Below, piece after piece: positions 27,827 through 39,373 of a stretch of 64,000 nucleotides of DNA. The DNA is from Neofamilia massiliensis. GTDB lineage: Bacteria > Bacillota > Clostridia > Tissierellales > Peptoniphilaceae. Numbering within the stretch: the first letter of the stretch is position 1; every line of letters starts with the position of its first letter. The position numbers were made by a program, and so were the translations under genes. The notes beneath the pieces are model-generated. The model was not told the DNA's origin, made no database searches, and worked only from the letters and a program-made list of their open reading frames with translations. The stretch spans positions 682,001-746,000 of the forward strand of contig NZ_CYUJ01000002.1 in NCBI RefSeq assembly GCF_001299475.1, written 5' to 3'.

Positions 27827-29014
27827 ATGAACAAAAAAACTTTAAAAGATTATGACTATGCAGGTAAAAAAGTTCTAGTTAGATGCGACTTTAACGTTCC
27901 ACTTGCAGATGGAAAAATAACAAATGACAAGAGAATTGTAGAATCACTTCCTACAATTAAATTTTTAATAGAAAACAAGGCTAGAGTAATACTTTTATCT
28001 CACTTAGGCAGACCAAAAGGCCAAGCAAAGCCTGAATTTTCTTTAAAGCCAGTTGCCGATAGATTAGAAGAATTACTAGGCCAAGAAGTTTTCTTCCTTG
28101 CAGACGACAAGGTTGTATCTGACAAGGTAAGAGAAGAAGTCAATAAACTAGCAGACGGCCAAGTTGCCCTTTTAGAAAATACTAGATATGTAGCTGGAGA
28201 AGAAAAAAACGATCCAGAATTTTCTAAGGACCTTGCTAGCCTTGGAGACTATTATGTAAATGACGCCTTTGGCACTAGCCACAGGGCCCATGCTTCAAAT
28301 GTTGGCCTAGCATCAAATCTTCCTTCAGCAGTAGGATTTTTAGTTCAAAAGGAAATTGATATAATGGCCAAGTCCATTGAAGAACCAAAGAGACCTTTTG
28401 TAGCAATTTTAGGGGGAGCCAAAGTTTCTGATAAAATTGGCGTAATTGAAAATCTGCTAAAGAAAGTAGATAAAATAATTATTGTTGGCGCCATGGCAAA
28501 TACTTTTCTAAAGGCTCAAGGTAAGGAACTAGGCAAATCTTTAGTTGAAGATGACAAGCTTGATCTAGCTAGAGAATTAATGGAAAAAGCAAAAGATTCT
28601 AAGGTAGACTTACTTCTTCCTGTAGACGCTCTTGTTGTAGATGAAATAAAAGAAGGAATAGCCTCTCAAGTTGTTAGCGTAGACCAAATTCCAGCAGATA
28701 AAATGCTAGTAGATATTGGACCAAAGACTCTAGAAGAAATTGAAAAGGCTCTAGCAGGAGCGAAAACTGTTGTATGGAATGGTCCAGCAGGAGTTTTTGA
28801 AGTTGATGACTTTGCCAAGGGAACCTTTGGTATAGCTAAGGCTTTAGCAGAATTAGATGGAACTACTATTATAGGTGGTGGAGATTCTGCTGCAGCTATA
28901 GAAAAAGCTGGCCTTGCAGACAAGGTAAGCCACGTTTCTACTGGTGGTGGAGCTTCACTTGAACTTCTTGAAGGCAAGGACCTACCGGGAATTTCAGCAA
29001 TCGAGGACAAATAA
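27827..29014 (+). CDS. pgk: Phosphoglycerate kinase
   Basis: Pgk makes ATP from 1,3-bisphosphoglycerate. The 395-residue protein has the signature KKVLVRCDFNVPL at the N-terminus, LLSHLGRPKG, the NDAFGTSHRAHAS loop, and the nucleotide-binding GGGDSAAAIEKAG at the C-terminus. I chose 27827, six bases after TTGGAGG; an in-frame start at 27815 lies inside the terminator T run. Its stop overlaps the tpiA ATG. Confidence 0.97.
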   Translation: MNKKTLKDYDYAGKKVLVRCDFNVPLADGKITNDKRIVESLPTIKFLIENKARVILLSHLGRPKGQAKPEFSLKPVADRLEELLGQEVFFLADDKVVSDKVREEVNKLADGQVALLENTRYVAGEEKNDPEFSKDLASLGDYYVNDAFGTSHRAHASNVGLASNLPSAVGFLVQKEIDIMAKSIEEPKRPFVAILGGAKVSDKIGVIENLLKKVDKIIIVGAMANTFLKAQGKELGKSLVEDDKLDLARELMEKAKDSKVDLLLPVDALVVDEIKEGIASQVVSVDQIPADKMLVDIGPKTLEEIEKALAGAKTVVWNGPAGVFEVDDFAKGTFGIAKALAELDGTTIIGGGDSAAAIEKAGLADKVSHVSTGGGASLELLEGKDLPGISAIEDK

Positions 29015-29763
29015 TGAGACAAACACTAATAGCAGGAAATTGGAAAATGAATATGACTACAGCAGAGGCTGAAAACTTTGCTGATGAGTTATTAAAGTTA
29101 AATCCTAAAAAAAATGGCGAAGTTTTAATTTGTCCACCCTTTACAGATCTTTATGCCCTAGGAAAAAAATTAGCAGGCAGTGGAATAAAACTTGGTGCTC
29201 AAAATGTTTTTGCAGAAGACTCTGGCGCCTATACAGGAGAAATTTCTCCAGCCATGCTCCTAGACCTAGGAGTTGAATATGTCATAATAGGTCACTCTGA
29301 AAGAAGGCAAATTTTCAACGAGTCTAATGAATTAATAAACAAAAAGCTTTTAAAACTCCAAGAAAAAAATTTAAAGCCAATTTTGTGTATTGGTGAAACC
29401 CTAGAAGAAAGAGAAGCAGGCAGGGAATATGACCTAGTAAAAAGCCAACTTTCAGCTTGTTTAAAAGACGTAAATGCAAATAAGTTAAAAGACTTAGTTA
29501 TTGCCTATGAACCAATTTGGGCCATAGGAACAGGCAGGTCTGCATCAGCTAATGACGCTGAAGCCATATGCAAGTTTATAAGACAAGAGCTAGAAAAGAA
29601 CTTTGGAGACCTTGCTAAAGAAATTAGAATTCTCTACGGTGGATCAGTTAAGCCAGCAACTATAAATGACATAATAGCCAAGGAAAATATTGACGGTGCC
29701 TTAGTTGGTGGAGCTAGTTTAAAAGCAGCAGACTTTGCTAAACTAGTTGCTTATGAGGTTTAA
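29014..29763 (+). CDS. tpiA: Triosephosphate isomerase
   Basis: TpiA interconverts dihydroxyacetone phosphate and glyceraldehyde-3-phosphate. The 249-residue barrel has the start GNWKMNMT with the catalytic Lys, IIGHSERRQ with the catalytic His, the catalytic Glu motif AYEPIWAIGTG, and the phosphate-binding LYGGSV. Normal length. It overlaps the end of pgk by one base. Confidence 0.97.
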   Translation: MRQTLIAGNWKMNMTTAEAENFADELLKLNPKKNGEVLICPPFTDLYALGKKLAGSGIKLGAQNVFAEDSGAYTGEISPAMLLDLGVEYVIIGHSERRQIFNESNELINKKLLKLQEKNLKPILCIGETLEEREAGREYDLVKSQLSACLKDVNANKLKDLVIAYEPIWAIGTGRSASANDAEAICKFIRQELEKNFGDLAKEIRILYGGSVKPATINDIIAKENIDGALVGGASLKAADFAKLVAYEV

Positions 29764-29764
29764 A

Positions 29765-32588
<2,824 letters not shown>

Positions 32589-32621
32589 AATTTAAAGTCA
32601 AAAAGCAAAATAGTTTTTAAA

Positions 32622-32653
32622 GCACAGGTGGATAAAATCTGCCTGTGTTTTTA
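32622..32653 (+). terminator. Terminator after eno
   Basis: CACAGG (32623-32628) pairs with CCTGTG (32642-32647), extended inside by GAT/ATC, and five T residues follow. It ends the rsmI-to-eno run. Confidence 0.85.
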
Positions 32654-32714
32654 TAATTATTTGTTAGGAGCACATTTGTGAAACATCTATTTATTTGAAA
32701 AAGTGTTTTACTGA

Positions 32715-32743
32715 TTGAATATTTTAAATAAAAGTGGTATAAT
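32715..32743 (+). promoter_or_regulatory. Promoter for the TAXI/TRAP transporter genes
   Basis: TTGAAT (32715-32720), a 17-bp spacer, and an extended TGGTATAAT (-10 at 32738-32743). Confidence 0.85.
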
Positions 32744-32753
32744 CAGTTTAAGT

Positions 32754-32765
32754 GAAAAGCTTTTC
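32754..32765. promoter_or_regulatory. Palindrome at the predicted transcription start of the TRAP genes
   Basis: GAAAAGCTTTTC is a perfect 12-bp palindrome about ten bases after the -10. It is placed like an operator. It differs from a CcpA cre site, which has CG rather than GC in the centre. The regulator is unknown. Confidence 0.4.
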
Positions 32766-32808
32766 CTAAGAAAGGCTAATTAGCAATTATACATTAGGAG
32801 GTATTTCT

Positions 32809-33828
32809 ATGAAAAGAAATAGTAAATTAGCATTATTATTAGTATTAGTAATGCTAGCAACAGTTTTTGTAGCTTGTAATAAGCAAGAGGGCGGATCAAG
32901 CTCTGAAGGTCCTAAAGAATCTACAGAATCTACAGAATCTAAGGAAGCTGGCGGAACTCAAAACATTATTATGGCTACTGGTGGAACAACAGGTACATAC
33001 TACTCATTAGGTGGTACCTTAGCTCAAATTATGAACTCAAATGCAGAAGGCGTAAATATCACTGCTCAATCTACTGGTGCTTCAGTTGAAAACGTAAGAC
33101 TACTAGCAACAGGTGATGCAGAATTAGCCCTTCTACAAAACGACGTATTAGACTATGCTTATAATGGTAAAGAATTATTTGATGCTAAAGTTGAAAACGT
33201 TAGAGCAGTTGCTTCTCTATATCCAGAAATCATCCAAATCGTTGGTAGAGAAGACATTAAAACTCTTGAAGACCTTAAAGGCAAAAAAGTTTCTGTTGGT
33301 GCAGCAGGATCAGGTACAGAAGCAAATGCTAAACAAATTCTTGCAGCAGCTGGAATTTCTTATGATGATATTGACGATCGTTACCTTACTTTCTCAGAAT
33401 CAGCAGATGCTTTTAAAGATGGTCAAATTGACGCCTTCTTTGTAACAGCAGGTATTCCAAATGCTTCTATCCAAGATATTACAGCCCAACATAAGATTTC
33501 TATTATTGATATTCCAACTGAAGTTGCTCAATCAGTAATAGCTGACTATCCATTCTACATTGAATTTACAATTCCAGCTGGAACTTATCCAGGCGTAGAT
33601 ACAGATATTAACACTGTAGCTGTACTTGCAGTACTTGCAACTAATGCTGAAGAATCAGAAGATACAATTTATAATATTACTAAGGCTCTTTATGAACATT
33701 TAGATACTCTAGCTGATTCTCATGCAAAAGGTAAAGAAATCATGTTAGAAAAAGCAGCTGATGGTATTTCAATTCCATTCCATCCAGGTGCAGAAAAATA
33801 TTTAAAAGAAGCAGGCGTTTTAAAATAG
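32809..33828 (+). CDS. TAXI family TRAP transporter solute-binding lipoprotein
   Basis: The extracytoplasmic receptor of a tripartite ATP-independent (ion-gradient driven) importer. The 339-residue protein has a lipoprotein signal with the lipobox ending at Cys23 (VFVAC). A Ser/Glu-rich spacer follows, then the TAXI domain (IIMATGGTTGTYYSLGGTLAQIMN; KKVSVGAAGSGTEANAKQIL). Length is typical. It has its own promoter and is followed by a hairpin, so it should be made in excess over the permease. Substrate cannot be read; TAXI systems often carry carboxylates or amino acids. Confidence 0.95.
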   Translation: MKRNSKLALLLVLVMLATVFVACNKQEGGSSSEGPKESTESTESKEAGGTQNIIMATGGTTGTYYSLGGTLAQIMNSNAEGVNITAQSTGASVENVRLLATGDAELALLQNDVLDYAYNGKELFDAKVENVRAVASLYPEIIQIVGREDIKTLEDLKGKKVSVGAAGSGTEANAKQILAAAGISYDDIDDRYLTFSESADAFKDGQIDAFFVTAGIPNASIQDITAQHKISIIDIPTEVAQSVIADYPFYIEFTIPAGTYPGVDTDINTVAVLAVLATNAEESEDTIYNITKALYEHLDTLADSHAKGKEIMLEKAADGISIPFHPGAEKYLKEAGVLK

Positions 33829-33837
33829 AATAAGCAA

Positions 33838-33873
33838 AAGGGCTAGTGGACTAGCTAGCCCTTATTTATTTTT
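33838..33873 (+). terminator. Hairpin after the TAXI receptor gene
   Basis: AAGGGCTAG (33838-33846) pairs perfectly with CTAGCCCTT (33855-33863), followed by T-rich sequence. Probably a partial terminator that lowers permease expression relative to the receptor. Confidence 0.8.
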
Positions 33874-33884
33874 AGGCATTTTAC

Positions 33885-34370
33885 ATGAAAAAACTTATTG
33901 GTCTTTTATTTTTATTAATATTACTTTTGTTTTTGCCAATTTTTAACTGTTTTACAATTTCTAATGGGTCTACAGACCAGCTAGTTTTTGTAGGTAAAAT
34001 AAAAGATTTTGAAAACTTTGATGTTGATTTTACCCATTCGGTAAATAAAACTCCAGTAAAGGAATTTTATAAAATTAAAGGCAAGGGTTTTAATCTTTAT
34101 AAGGCAGAGTTTTCTTCATATGGAGCTGGCATGTCTGATGGAATGGATATAGACAGAGCCAAGATTTCTCATGGAGAAAACAATGAGATCTACTTAGATT
34201 TAGATGATGACTTTGAAATTATTACCTATTATGTAGGAACTGTAGCAGATCATAGAATAAATTATAAGGATAAGACACTTCATTTAAACCAACTTTTAGA
34301 AGTAAAAAGTCCTGCTGTTTTAGCTCTTAAGAGACTATCAATATTTGATATTTTAAAGGTTGGCAAATAA
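33885..34370 (+). CDS. DUF1850 protein associated with the TAXI-TRAP system
   Basis: A 161-residue protein with one N-terminal membrane segment or signal (about residues 4-22) and an extracytoplasmic domain. It has the DUF1850 hallmarks FTHSVNKTPVKEFYKI and SYGAGMSDG. Members occur almost only next to TAXI-TRAP genes; their function is not established. Here it sits between receptor and permease. The ribosome binding site is poor. Confidence 0.85.
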   Translation: MKKLIGLLFLLILLLFLPIFNCFTISNGSTDQLVFVGKIKDFENFDVDFTHSVNKTPVKEFYKIKGKGFNLYKAEFSSYGAGMSDGMDIDRAKISHGENNEIYLDLDDDFEIITYYVGTVADHRINYKDKTLHLNQLLEVKSPAVLALKRLSIFDILKVGK

Positions 34371-34413
34371 AAAATATTAGTAAAAGCAAGAGGACCTTAA
34401 AAAAGGAGAAAAA

Positions 34414-36384
34414 ATGAGTAAAAAAGACTTAGAGAAAGATAAAATTTCTCCTCAAGATGTTGAAAAAGAGGGCATGACTCAAGAGGAATTAGACGAATTT
34501 TTATCTTCTATAGACAAGGAGTCTTCATATAGGAGACTAGAAGGCTGGCAAAATAAGCTAGTAATATTTATTGCTATAGCTTTTTCAATCTTCCAATTAT
34601 ATACATCAATTTTTGGAATGTTACCAGCCCAAAAACAAAGAAATATTCACCTTTGTTTTGTATTAGTGTTAGCTTACTTAATGTATCCAGGAACTTCTAA
34701 AGGCAACAGGAAGAAGTTTGGAGTAATTGATGTTATTGTTGCATGTCTTGGAGCAGCAGCTACCCTTTATTCTGTAATAAACTACGAACCACTTATTCGT
34801 AGGGCAGGTATGCAAACTCAAGTAGACATTGTATTTGGTGTTATAGGAGTTATTTTAGTCCTTGAAGCTGCTAGAAGAGTAGTAGGTACACCAATTGTAG
34901 TAGTTGCATCTGTATTTTTCTTATATTGTTTCGCAGGACCATACTTACCAGGATTTTTAAATCACAGGGGTTATTCTTTTACTAGGGTAATTTCTCATAT
35001 GTGGTTTACAACTGAAGGTATAATTGGTACACCACTTGGAGTATCATCTACCTTTGTATTCTTGTTTATACTCTTTGGATCCTTCCTAAATGAAACAGGT
35101 ATAGGAGAATTCTTTATAGACATAGCTAATGCTATTGCAGGTTGGGCTAGAGGTGGTCCAGCTAAGGTTTCTGTTATTTCTTCAGCCTTAATGGGAACAG
35201 TTTCTGGTTCATCAGTTGCAAATACAGTAGGAACTGGATCATTTACTATTCCACTAATGAAAAGACTTGGCTACCATGCAAACTTTGCAGGAGCTGTAGA
35301 AGCAACTGCTTCAACTGGTGGACAAATTATGCCACCGATTATGGGTGCAGCAGCCTTCTTAATGGCAGAATTTGCAGGTGTTCCTTATAAACAAGTAGCA
35401 GCAGCAGCTATTATTCCAGCCTTACTTTATTTTACAGGAATTTGGCTATCAGTTGACTTTGAAGCAAAAAAACTTGGCTTATCAGGTATGACCAAAGAAG
35501 AACTTCCAAAGCCAGGAAAAGTATTTAAAGAAAAAGGTCACTTAGTTTTACCACTTATTGGTATTATTTATTTCTTAGTATCTGGTGCTACTCCACTTAG
35601 AGCAGCCTTAGCTGGTATTGTACTATCAGTTGTAGCAGCGGCTTTAAAGAAAGATACTAGACTTTCTTTTAAACAAATATTAGGATGTTTAGAATCAGGT
35701 GCCAAGGGTGCTCTTTCTGTTGGTGCAGCTTGTGCTTGTGCTGGTATTATAGTAGGATCTGTTACTCTAACAGGACTTGGTCTAAAATTAGGTAACGGTC
35801 TTGTAGAACTAGCAGGTGGATCACTACTTCTAACTATGGTATTTACAATGATTTCTTGTATAATACTAGGAATGGGTATTCCAACAACTGCTAACTATGT
35901 AATTACATCTACAGTTGCAGCTCCAGCTTTAATGCAATTAGGAGTTCCAACTTTAGCAGCTCACATGTTCTGCTTCTACTTTGGTATAGTAGCAGATATT
36001 ACTCCACCAGTTGCCCTAGCAGCTTATGCAGGATCTGGTATTTCTGGAGGAGACCCACTTAAGACAGGCTTCCAAGCAGTTAGACTTGCTATTGCAGCCT
36101 TCTTAATACCATACTTGTTTGTTTATAATCCAGTAATGTTATTAATTGATGCCAACTTCTTAAGAGTAATAACAGTTGTTATTTCTGCCCTAATTGGTAT
36201 GGTTGGTATTTCAGCTGGTTTATCTAACTACTTTGTAGCTAAAACAAATATTGTAGAAAAAATAATTCTACTAGTAGGAGGATTTGGCTTACTAGTACCT
36301 GGAACTGTTACCGACATAATGGGTGTTGCAGCTCTAGTAGTAGTATTCTTCTTACAAAAAGTTAGAACTAAAAAAGCTAATTAA
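34414..36384 (+). CDS. TRAP transporter fused 4TM/12TM permease (TAXI type)
   Basis: The membrane part of the TRAP importer, with the small DctQ-like and large DctM-like subunits fused. The 656-residue protein has a charged 50-residue cytoplasmic N-terminus, four TM segments (to about residue 185), then the 12-TM DctM part. The latter contains conserved GTVSGSSVANTVGTGSF, STGGQIMPPIMGA and MGIPTTANYV. It starts after AAAAAAGGAG. It works with the TAXI receptor upstream. Confidence 0.95.
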   Translation: MSKKDLEKDKISPQDVEKEGMTQEELDEFLSSIDKESSYRRLEGWQNKLVIFIAIAFSIFQLYTSIFGMLPAQKQRNIHLCFVLVLAYLMYPGTSKGNRKKFGVIDVIVACLGAAATLYSVINYEPLIRRAGMQTQVDIVFGVIGVILVLEAARRVVGTPIVVVASVFFLYCFAGPYLPGFLNHRGYSFTRVISHMWFTTEGIIGTPLGVSSTFVFLFILFGSFLNETGIGEFFIDIANAIAGWARGGPAKVSVISSALMGTVSGSSVANTVGTGSFTIPLMKRLGYHANFAGAVEATASTGGQIMPPIMGAAAFLMAEFAGVPYKQVAAAAIIPALLYFTGIWLSVDFEAKKLGLSGMTKEELPKPGKVFKEKGHLVLPLIGIIYFLVSGATPLRAALAGIVLSVVAAALKKDTRLSFKQILGCLESGAKGALSVGAACACAGIIVGSVTLTGLGLKLGNGLVELAGGSLLLTMVFTMISCIILGMGIPTTANYVITSTVAAPALMQLGVPTLAAHMFCFYFGIVADITPPVALAAYAGSGISGGDPLKTGFQAVRLAIAAFLIPYLFVYNPVMLLIDANFLRVITVVISALIGMVGISAGLSNYFVAKTNIVEKIILLVGGFGLLVPGTVTDIMGVAALVVVFFLQKVRTKKAN

Positions 36385-36408
36385 AACAAGTATATTTTAA
36401 ATAAAATC

Positions 36409-36444
36409 AAGAAGTTAACTATTAATTTAGTTAGCTTCTTTTTT
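36409..36444 (+). terminator. Terminator after the TRAP permease
   Basis: AAGAAGTTAACT pairs with AGTTAGCTTCTT (one G-T pair), followed by a T tract. Confidence 0.85.
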
Positions 36445-36519
36445 ATAAAGAGAAATTTATTTCTAAGTAAAGGTCACTTTAGAAAAATCAAAATTAAATA
36501 AAAATATAGGGTCATAGAC

Positions 36520-36548
36520 TTGATTATTAATGGCCTATATTGTATAAT
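36520..36548 (+). promoter_or_regulatory. Sigma-A-type promoter for rpsU
   Basis: TTGATT (36520-36525), a 17-bp spacer and TATAAT (36543-36548), 50 bp before the rpsU start. Confidence 0.8.
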
Positions 36549-36597
36549 TTTACAGTATCTTAAATACGCACTCTTTTCTACGAAGGGAGGGATTTAG

Positions 36598-36780
36598 ATG
36601 TCTGAAATTAGAGTTGGAGAAAATGAGTCATTAGACAATGCTCTTAAAAGATTCAAAAGACAATGTGCAACAAGTGGTATTCTTCGTGAAATTAGACAAA
36701 GAGAACACTACGAAAAACCTAGCGTAAAGAAAAAGAAAAAAGCTGAAGAAGCACGTAGAAAGAACCGTAGAAATCGTTAA
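36598..36780 (+). CDS. rpsU: 30S ribosomal protein S21
   Basis: S21 is a small basic protein of the 30S subunit needed for initiation. The 60-residue protein starts [20 protein letters not shown], has the central [22 protein letters not shown], and ends in a Lys/Arg-rich tail. AAGGGAGGG lies before the ATG. It pairs with yqeY, a standard Firmicute arrangement. Confidence 0.97.
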   Translation: MSEIRVGENESLDNALKRFKRQCATSGILREIRQREHYEKPSVKKKKKAEEARRKNRRNR

Positions 36781-36792
36781 GAAGGTGATCAC

Positions 36793-37236
36793 ATGTCTTT
36801 AAAAGAAAAACTTATGGAAGATTTAAAGACTTCCATGAAGAATAAGGACATTCTAAGAAAAAATACCATAACTATGGTAAGAGCTGCCATCAAACAAGAA
36901 GAAGTTGATAAAAGAATTGACTTAGATGATGAAGGCATTATCCAAATAATGGGTAAACAGCTCAAAGAAAAGAGAAACTCAATTGAAGAATTCCAGAAGG
37001 GTAACAGACAAGACTTGGTAGACCAAGCTGAAGCTGAAATTGCCATCCTCCTTGAATACTTACCAAAACAATTAACCGAAGAAGAACTGACTGAAATAGT
37101 AAAAGAAGTTCTTGACCAAGGTGGCTATACATCAATGAAAGACATGGGTAAAATCATGAAAGATGTTATGCCTAAGGTTCAAGGAAAAGCTGACGGCAAC
37201 ATGGTCAACCAAGTTGTTAGAAAAATTTTAGCCTAA
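36793..37236 (+). CDS. yqeY: GatB/YqeY domain protein
   Basis: A 147-residue protein related to the tail domain of the GatB amidotransferase subunit, a helical tRNA-binding module. Its stand-alone function is not settled. Visible landmarks are MKEKL-type start, NTITMVRAAIKQEEVD, LEYLPKQLTEEEL and the final DGNMVNQVVRKIL. It follows rpsU after 12 bases with a GAAGGTGAT site, so the two are one operon. Confidence 0.93.
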   Translation: MSLKEKLMEDLKTSMKNKDILRKNTITMVRAAIKQEEVDKRIDLDDEGIIQIMGKQLKEKRNSIEEFQKGNRQDLVDQAEAEIAILLEYLPKQLTEEELTEIVKEVLDQGGYTSMKDMGKIMKDVMPKVQGKADGNMVNQVVRKILA

Positions 37237-37244
37237 TCTTCAAT

Positions 37245-37277
37245 AAGCGTAGGGTTTATGACCTTACGCTTTTTTTA
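37245..37277 (+). terminator. Terminator after yqeY
   Basis: AAGCGTAGGG pairs with CCTTACGCTT (one mismatch), followed by seven T residues. Confidence 0.85.
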
Positions 37278-37297
37278 TGGGAAAATTAAAAATATTA

Positions 37298-37326
37298 TTG
37301 ACTGAAAGAGTTAAACCGTTTATACT
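37298..37326 (+). promoter_or_regulatory. Promoter of the GntR/ABC operon
   Basis: TTGACT (37298-37303), a 17-bp spacer, TATACT (37321-37326). The operator below overlaps its -10. Confidence 0.85.
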
Positions 37327-37347
37327 GTATATATAAAACATATACAG
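37325..37347. promoter_or_regulatory. Inverted repeat, probable GntR (YtrA-type) operator
   Basis: CTGTATAT (37325-37332) and ATATACAG (37340-37347) form a perfect 8-bp inverted repeat with a 7-bp spacer. It covers the end of the -10 and the expected start point, just before a YtrA-type regulator gene. This is the classical layout for autorepression. Confidence 0.7.
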
Positions 37348-37370
37348 ACATAAATAGAAATAGGTAGCTT

Positions 37371-37751
37371 ATGAAAATAATAATATCAAATGCAAAAAAC
37401 CAGCCAATTTATGAACAAATTTATGAGCAAATAAAAGAACAGGTATTAACAGGGACCTTAAAAGAAGACCAGGCTCTGCCGTCAATAAGGACCTTGGCCA
37501 AAGACTTAAAAATATCTGTTATTACGACAAAAAGGGCCTATGACGACCTAGAAAGAGATGGATTTATATACACAATTCCATCTAAGGGATCCTATATTAA
37601 AGGAGCCAACTTAGACTTTATTAAAGAAGAATATCTTAGACTTATGGAAGAATCACTAAGGCAGGCCAAAGACCAGGCCAAGTTTGCAGGATTAGACAAG
37701 GACCAGGCCCTTGAAGCTTTTAAATTTATTTGGGAGGAAGAAAATGACTAA
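37371..37751 (+). CDS. GntR family transcriptional regulator, YtrA subfamily
   Basis: A 126-residue repressor with an N-terminal winged helix (PIYEQIYEQIKEQVLTGTLK; LPSIRTLAKDLKISVITTKRAYDDLERDGFI; TIPSKGSYI). The short C-terminal helical dimer domain is typical of the YtrA subfamily, which controls ABC transporter operons. It is first in such an operon, and the ABC gene overlaps its end. An inverted repeat in its promoter is the probable binding site. Confidence 0.93.
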   Translation: MKIIISNAKNQPIYEQIYEQIKEQVLTGTLKEDQALPSIRTLAKDLKISVITTKRAYDDLERDGFIYTIPSKGSYIKGANLDFIKEEYLRLMEESLRQAKDQAKFAGLDKDQALEAFKFIWEEEND

Positions 37752-38628
37752 GGCTATAGAAATTAAAGATTTAAATCTTAGGCTAATAAGCAAAGACCCT
37801 AGAGATCAAGACTTTGAACTTAAAAATATTAATCTAGACATTCCCCAAGGAACTATAGTAGGTCTAATTGGAAAAAATGGAGCAGGAAAGACTACTTTAA
37901 TTAGGGCTATAATGAATGCGGTAAAGGCTGACCAAGGGACCATTAAAGTATTTGGAGTAAACAATAAGATTAAAAACTTTGCTAAGGTGAAAGAAAATAT
38001 TGGCCTAGGCCTAACAGACTTGCCTTTTTCAGGAAAAAATAACATTTATGAGCTAGATGAATTTTATTCAAAAGTTTATAAATATTGGGACAGGTCATTT
38101 TTTTTAGATCTTGCCAGAGAATTAAAAATTCCTGCATCTAAACAGGTTAAAGAATACTCTACAGGAATGAAAAAGAGCCTTTCTTTGGCCTTGGGTCTTG
38201 GCAACAAACCAGATTTATTAATTTTTGATGAAATTACTGCAAACTTAGATCCCTTTGCTAGGGATAAGATTTTAGATATCATTTATGATTATTCTAGAGA
38301 TCCAAAGAAGACAGTTTTAATTTCTTCTCATATCCTTTCTGACTTAGAAAAAATTTGTGACTATATTATTTATTTAGACAAGGGCCAAGTTAAACTTTTT
38401 GAAGAAAAAGATAGGCTCATGGAAAAATATGTCTTAATAAAAGTAGGCAAGGAAACTTATGAAAAGATCGACAAGGGAAAAATCATAAGTGAGAAAAAAT
38501 CTCCCTATGCCTATGAACTTTTAATGGAAAGAAAAGACCTTCCTCAGGGAATAGACCCAGAATTTATTTCTTTAGATGACTTATTTATTAGATTGTTTGG
38601 AGGTTCAAATGAAAACAAAGGCAATTAG
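37744..38628 (+). CDS. ABC transporter ATP-binding protein
   Basis: A 294-residue ATPase of the ABC-2/YtrB type. It has Walker A GKNGAGKTT, signature YSTGMKKSLSLALGL, Walker B LLIFDEITANLD and the His switch LISSH. I chose 37744, seven bases after GGGAGG; the in-frame start at 37711 lies inside the GntR gene. The next gene encodes a membrane protein, its likely permease partner. Substrate is unknown. Confidence 0.92.
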   Translation: MTKAIEIKDLNLRLISKDPRDQDFELKNINLDIPQGTIVGLIGKNGAGKTTLIRAIMNAVKADQGTIKVFGVNNKIKNFAKVKENIGLGLTDLPFSGKNNIYELDEFYSKVYKYWDRSFFLDLARELKIPASKQVKEYSTGMKKSLSLALGLGNKPDLLIFDEITANLDPFARDKILDIIYDYSRDPKKTVLISSHILSDLEKICDYIIYLDKGQVKLFEEKDRLMEKYVLIKVGKETYEKIDKGKIISEKKSPYAYELLMERKDLPQGIDPEFISLDDLFIRLFGGSNENKGN

Positions 38629-39271
38629 AGAATTTGAAAAAAGCCAGGGCTTAGGAAGTTTAATTGATAGACTTTTAATTCTAACTATATTTGTTATGCC
38701 ATCATTTGCTTGGAGAATGGGATTATTTTTTCTTTATATGATTATATTGTTCTGGAGAGACATGAAAGCAAAAAAAGAAAGGTCTGAAAACTTGTTAGTA
38801 GAAGCTATATATTATTATTCATATTTTCCCTTTGTAAAGGAAGATTTTTTAAAAGCATGGTTTATCGATGACATTGAAAGACTTATTCTTATAATTATAA
38901 TGGCCTTTAATATTAGAATTTTTTCAATGCACAGAATCACATCTTATAAACCTGTACTTGAATTTATGAGCCTATTTTTATTTTTTCTTGGGATTTTTAA
39001 GCCAGCAAAAATTTATAGCATATTTTATAATGAGAAGAAAAAGACTACTTTATACAAAGTTTATCTTATAGTAAGTGTAATTTTACTTGTTCTAGGAATA
39101 ATTTATACCTTAGCCTTTATCATCAGCATTAATTCTAATCAAAACATCTTAGTTGAAAAAATAATTACAAGACAAAACCTAATAGGAGCAAGTGTTATCT
39201 CTTTTGCTATTTATATTTTTGGAAATAATTTGGCTCTAGTAGATTGGGATAAGACTTATAAAGAAAAGTAG
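38609..39271 (+). CDS. Membrane protein, probable ABC-2-like permease partner
   Basis: I do not recognise a specific family. The 220-residue protein has about six hydrophobic segments (residues about 20-35, 75-90, 110-130, 145-170 and 190-210) with short loops. It overlaps the ATPase gene and has a good TTTGGAGG site six bases before the ATG at 38609. The gene order GntR-ATPase-membrane protein suggests it is the permease. The earlier in-frame start at 38576 lies deep in the ATPase gene and was not used. Confidence 0.6.
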   Translation: MKTKAIREFEKSQGLGSLIDRLLILTIFVMPSFAWRMGLFFLYMIILFWRDMKAKKERSENLLVEAIYYYSYFPFVKEDFLKAWFIDDIERLILIIIMAFNIRIFSMHRITSYKPVLEFMSLFLFFLGIFKPAKIYSIFYNEKKKTTLYKVYLIVSVILLVLGIIYTLAFIISINSNQNILVEKIITRQNLIGASVISFAIYIFGNNLALVDWDKTYKEK

Positions 39272-39331
39272 TAAAATTCCGCATAGAAACTAATAAGTTA
39301 CAGATAAGTTCTTTTAGCAACCAGGGCTTTA

Positions 39332-39340
39332 TGGTAGACT
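39332..39340 (+). promoter_or_regulatory. Extended -10 element before the membrane HTH gene
   Basis: TGGTAGACT has the TGN extension and a fair -10; no strong -35 is seen. Confidence 0.4.
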
Positions 39341-39373
39341 ATAAGCAAGTAAAGCACAAAAAGGAGGAAGTTT

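Noticed and set aside
32754-32765. CcpA catabolite-response (cre) site
   Set aside because: The palindrome has GC in the centre where cre sites need CG, and the flanking bases do not fit the consensus.
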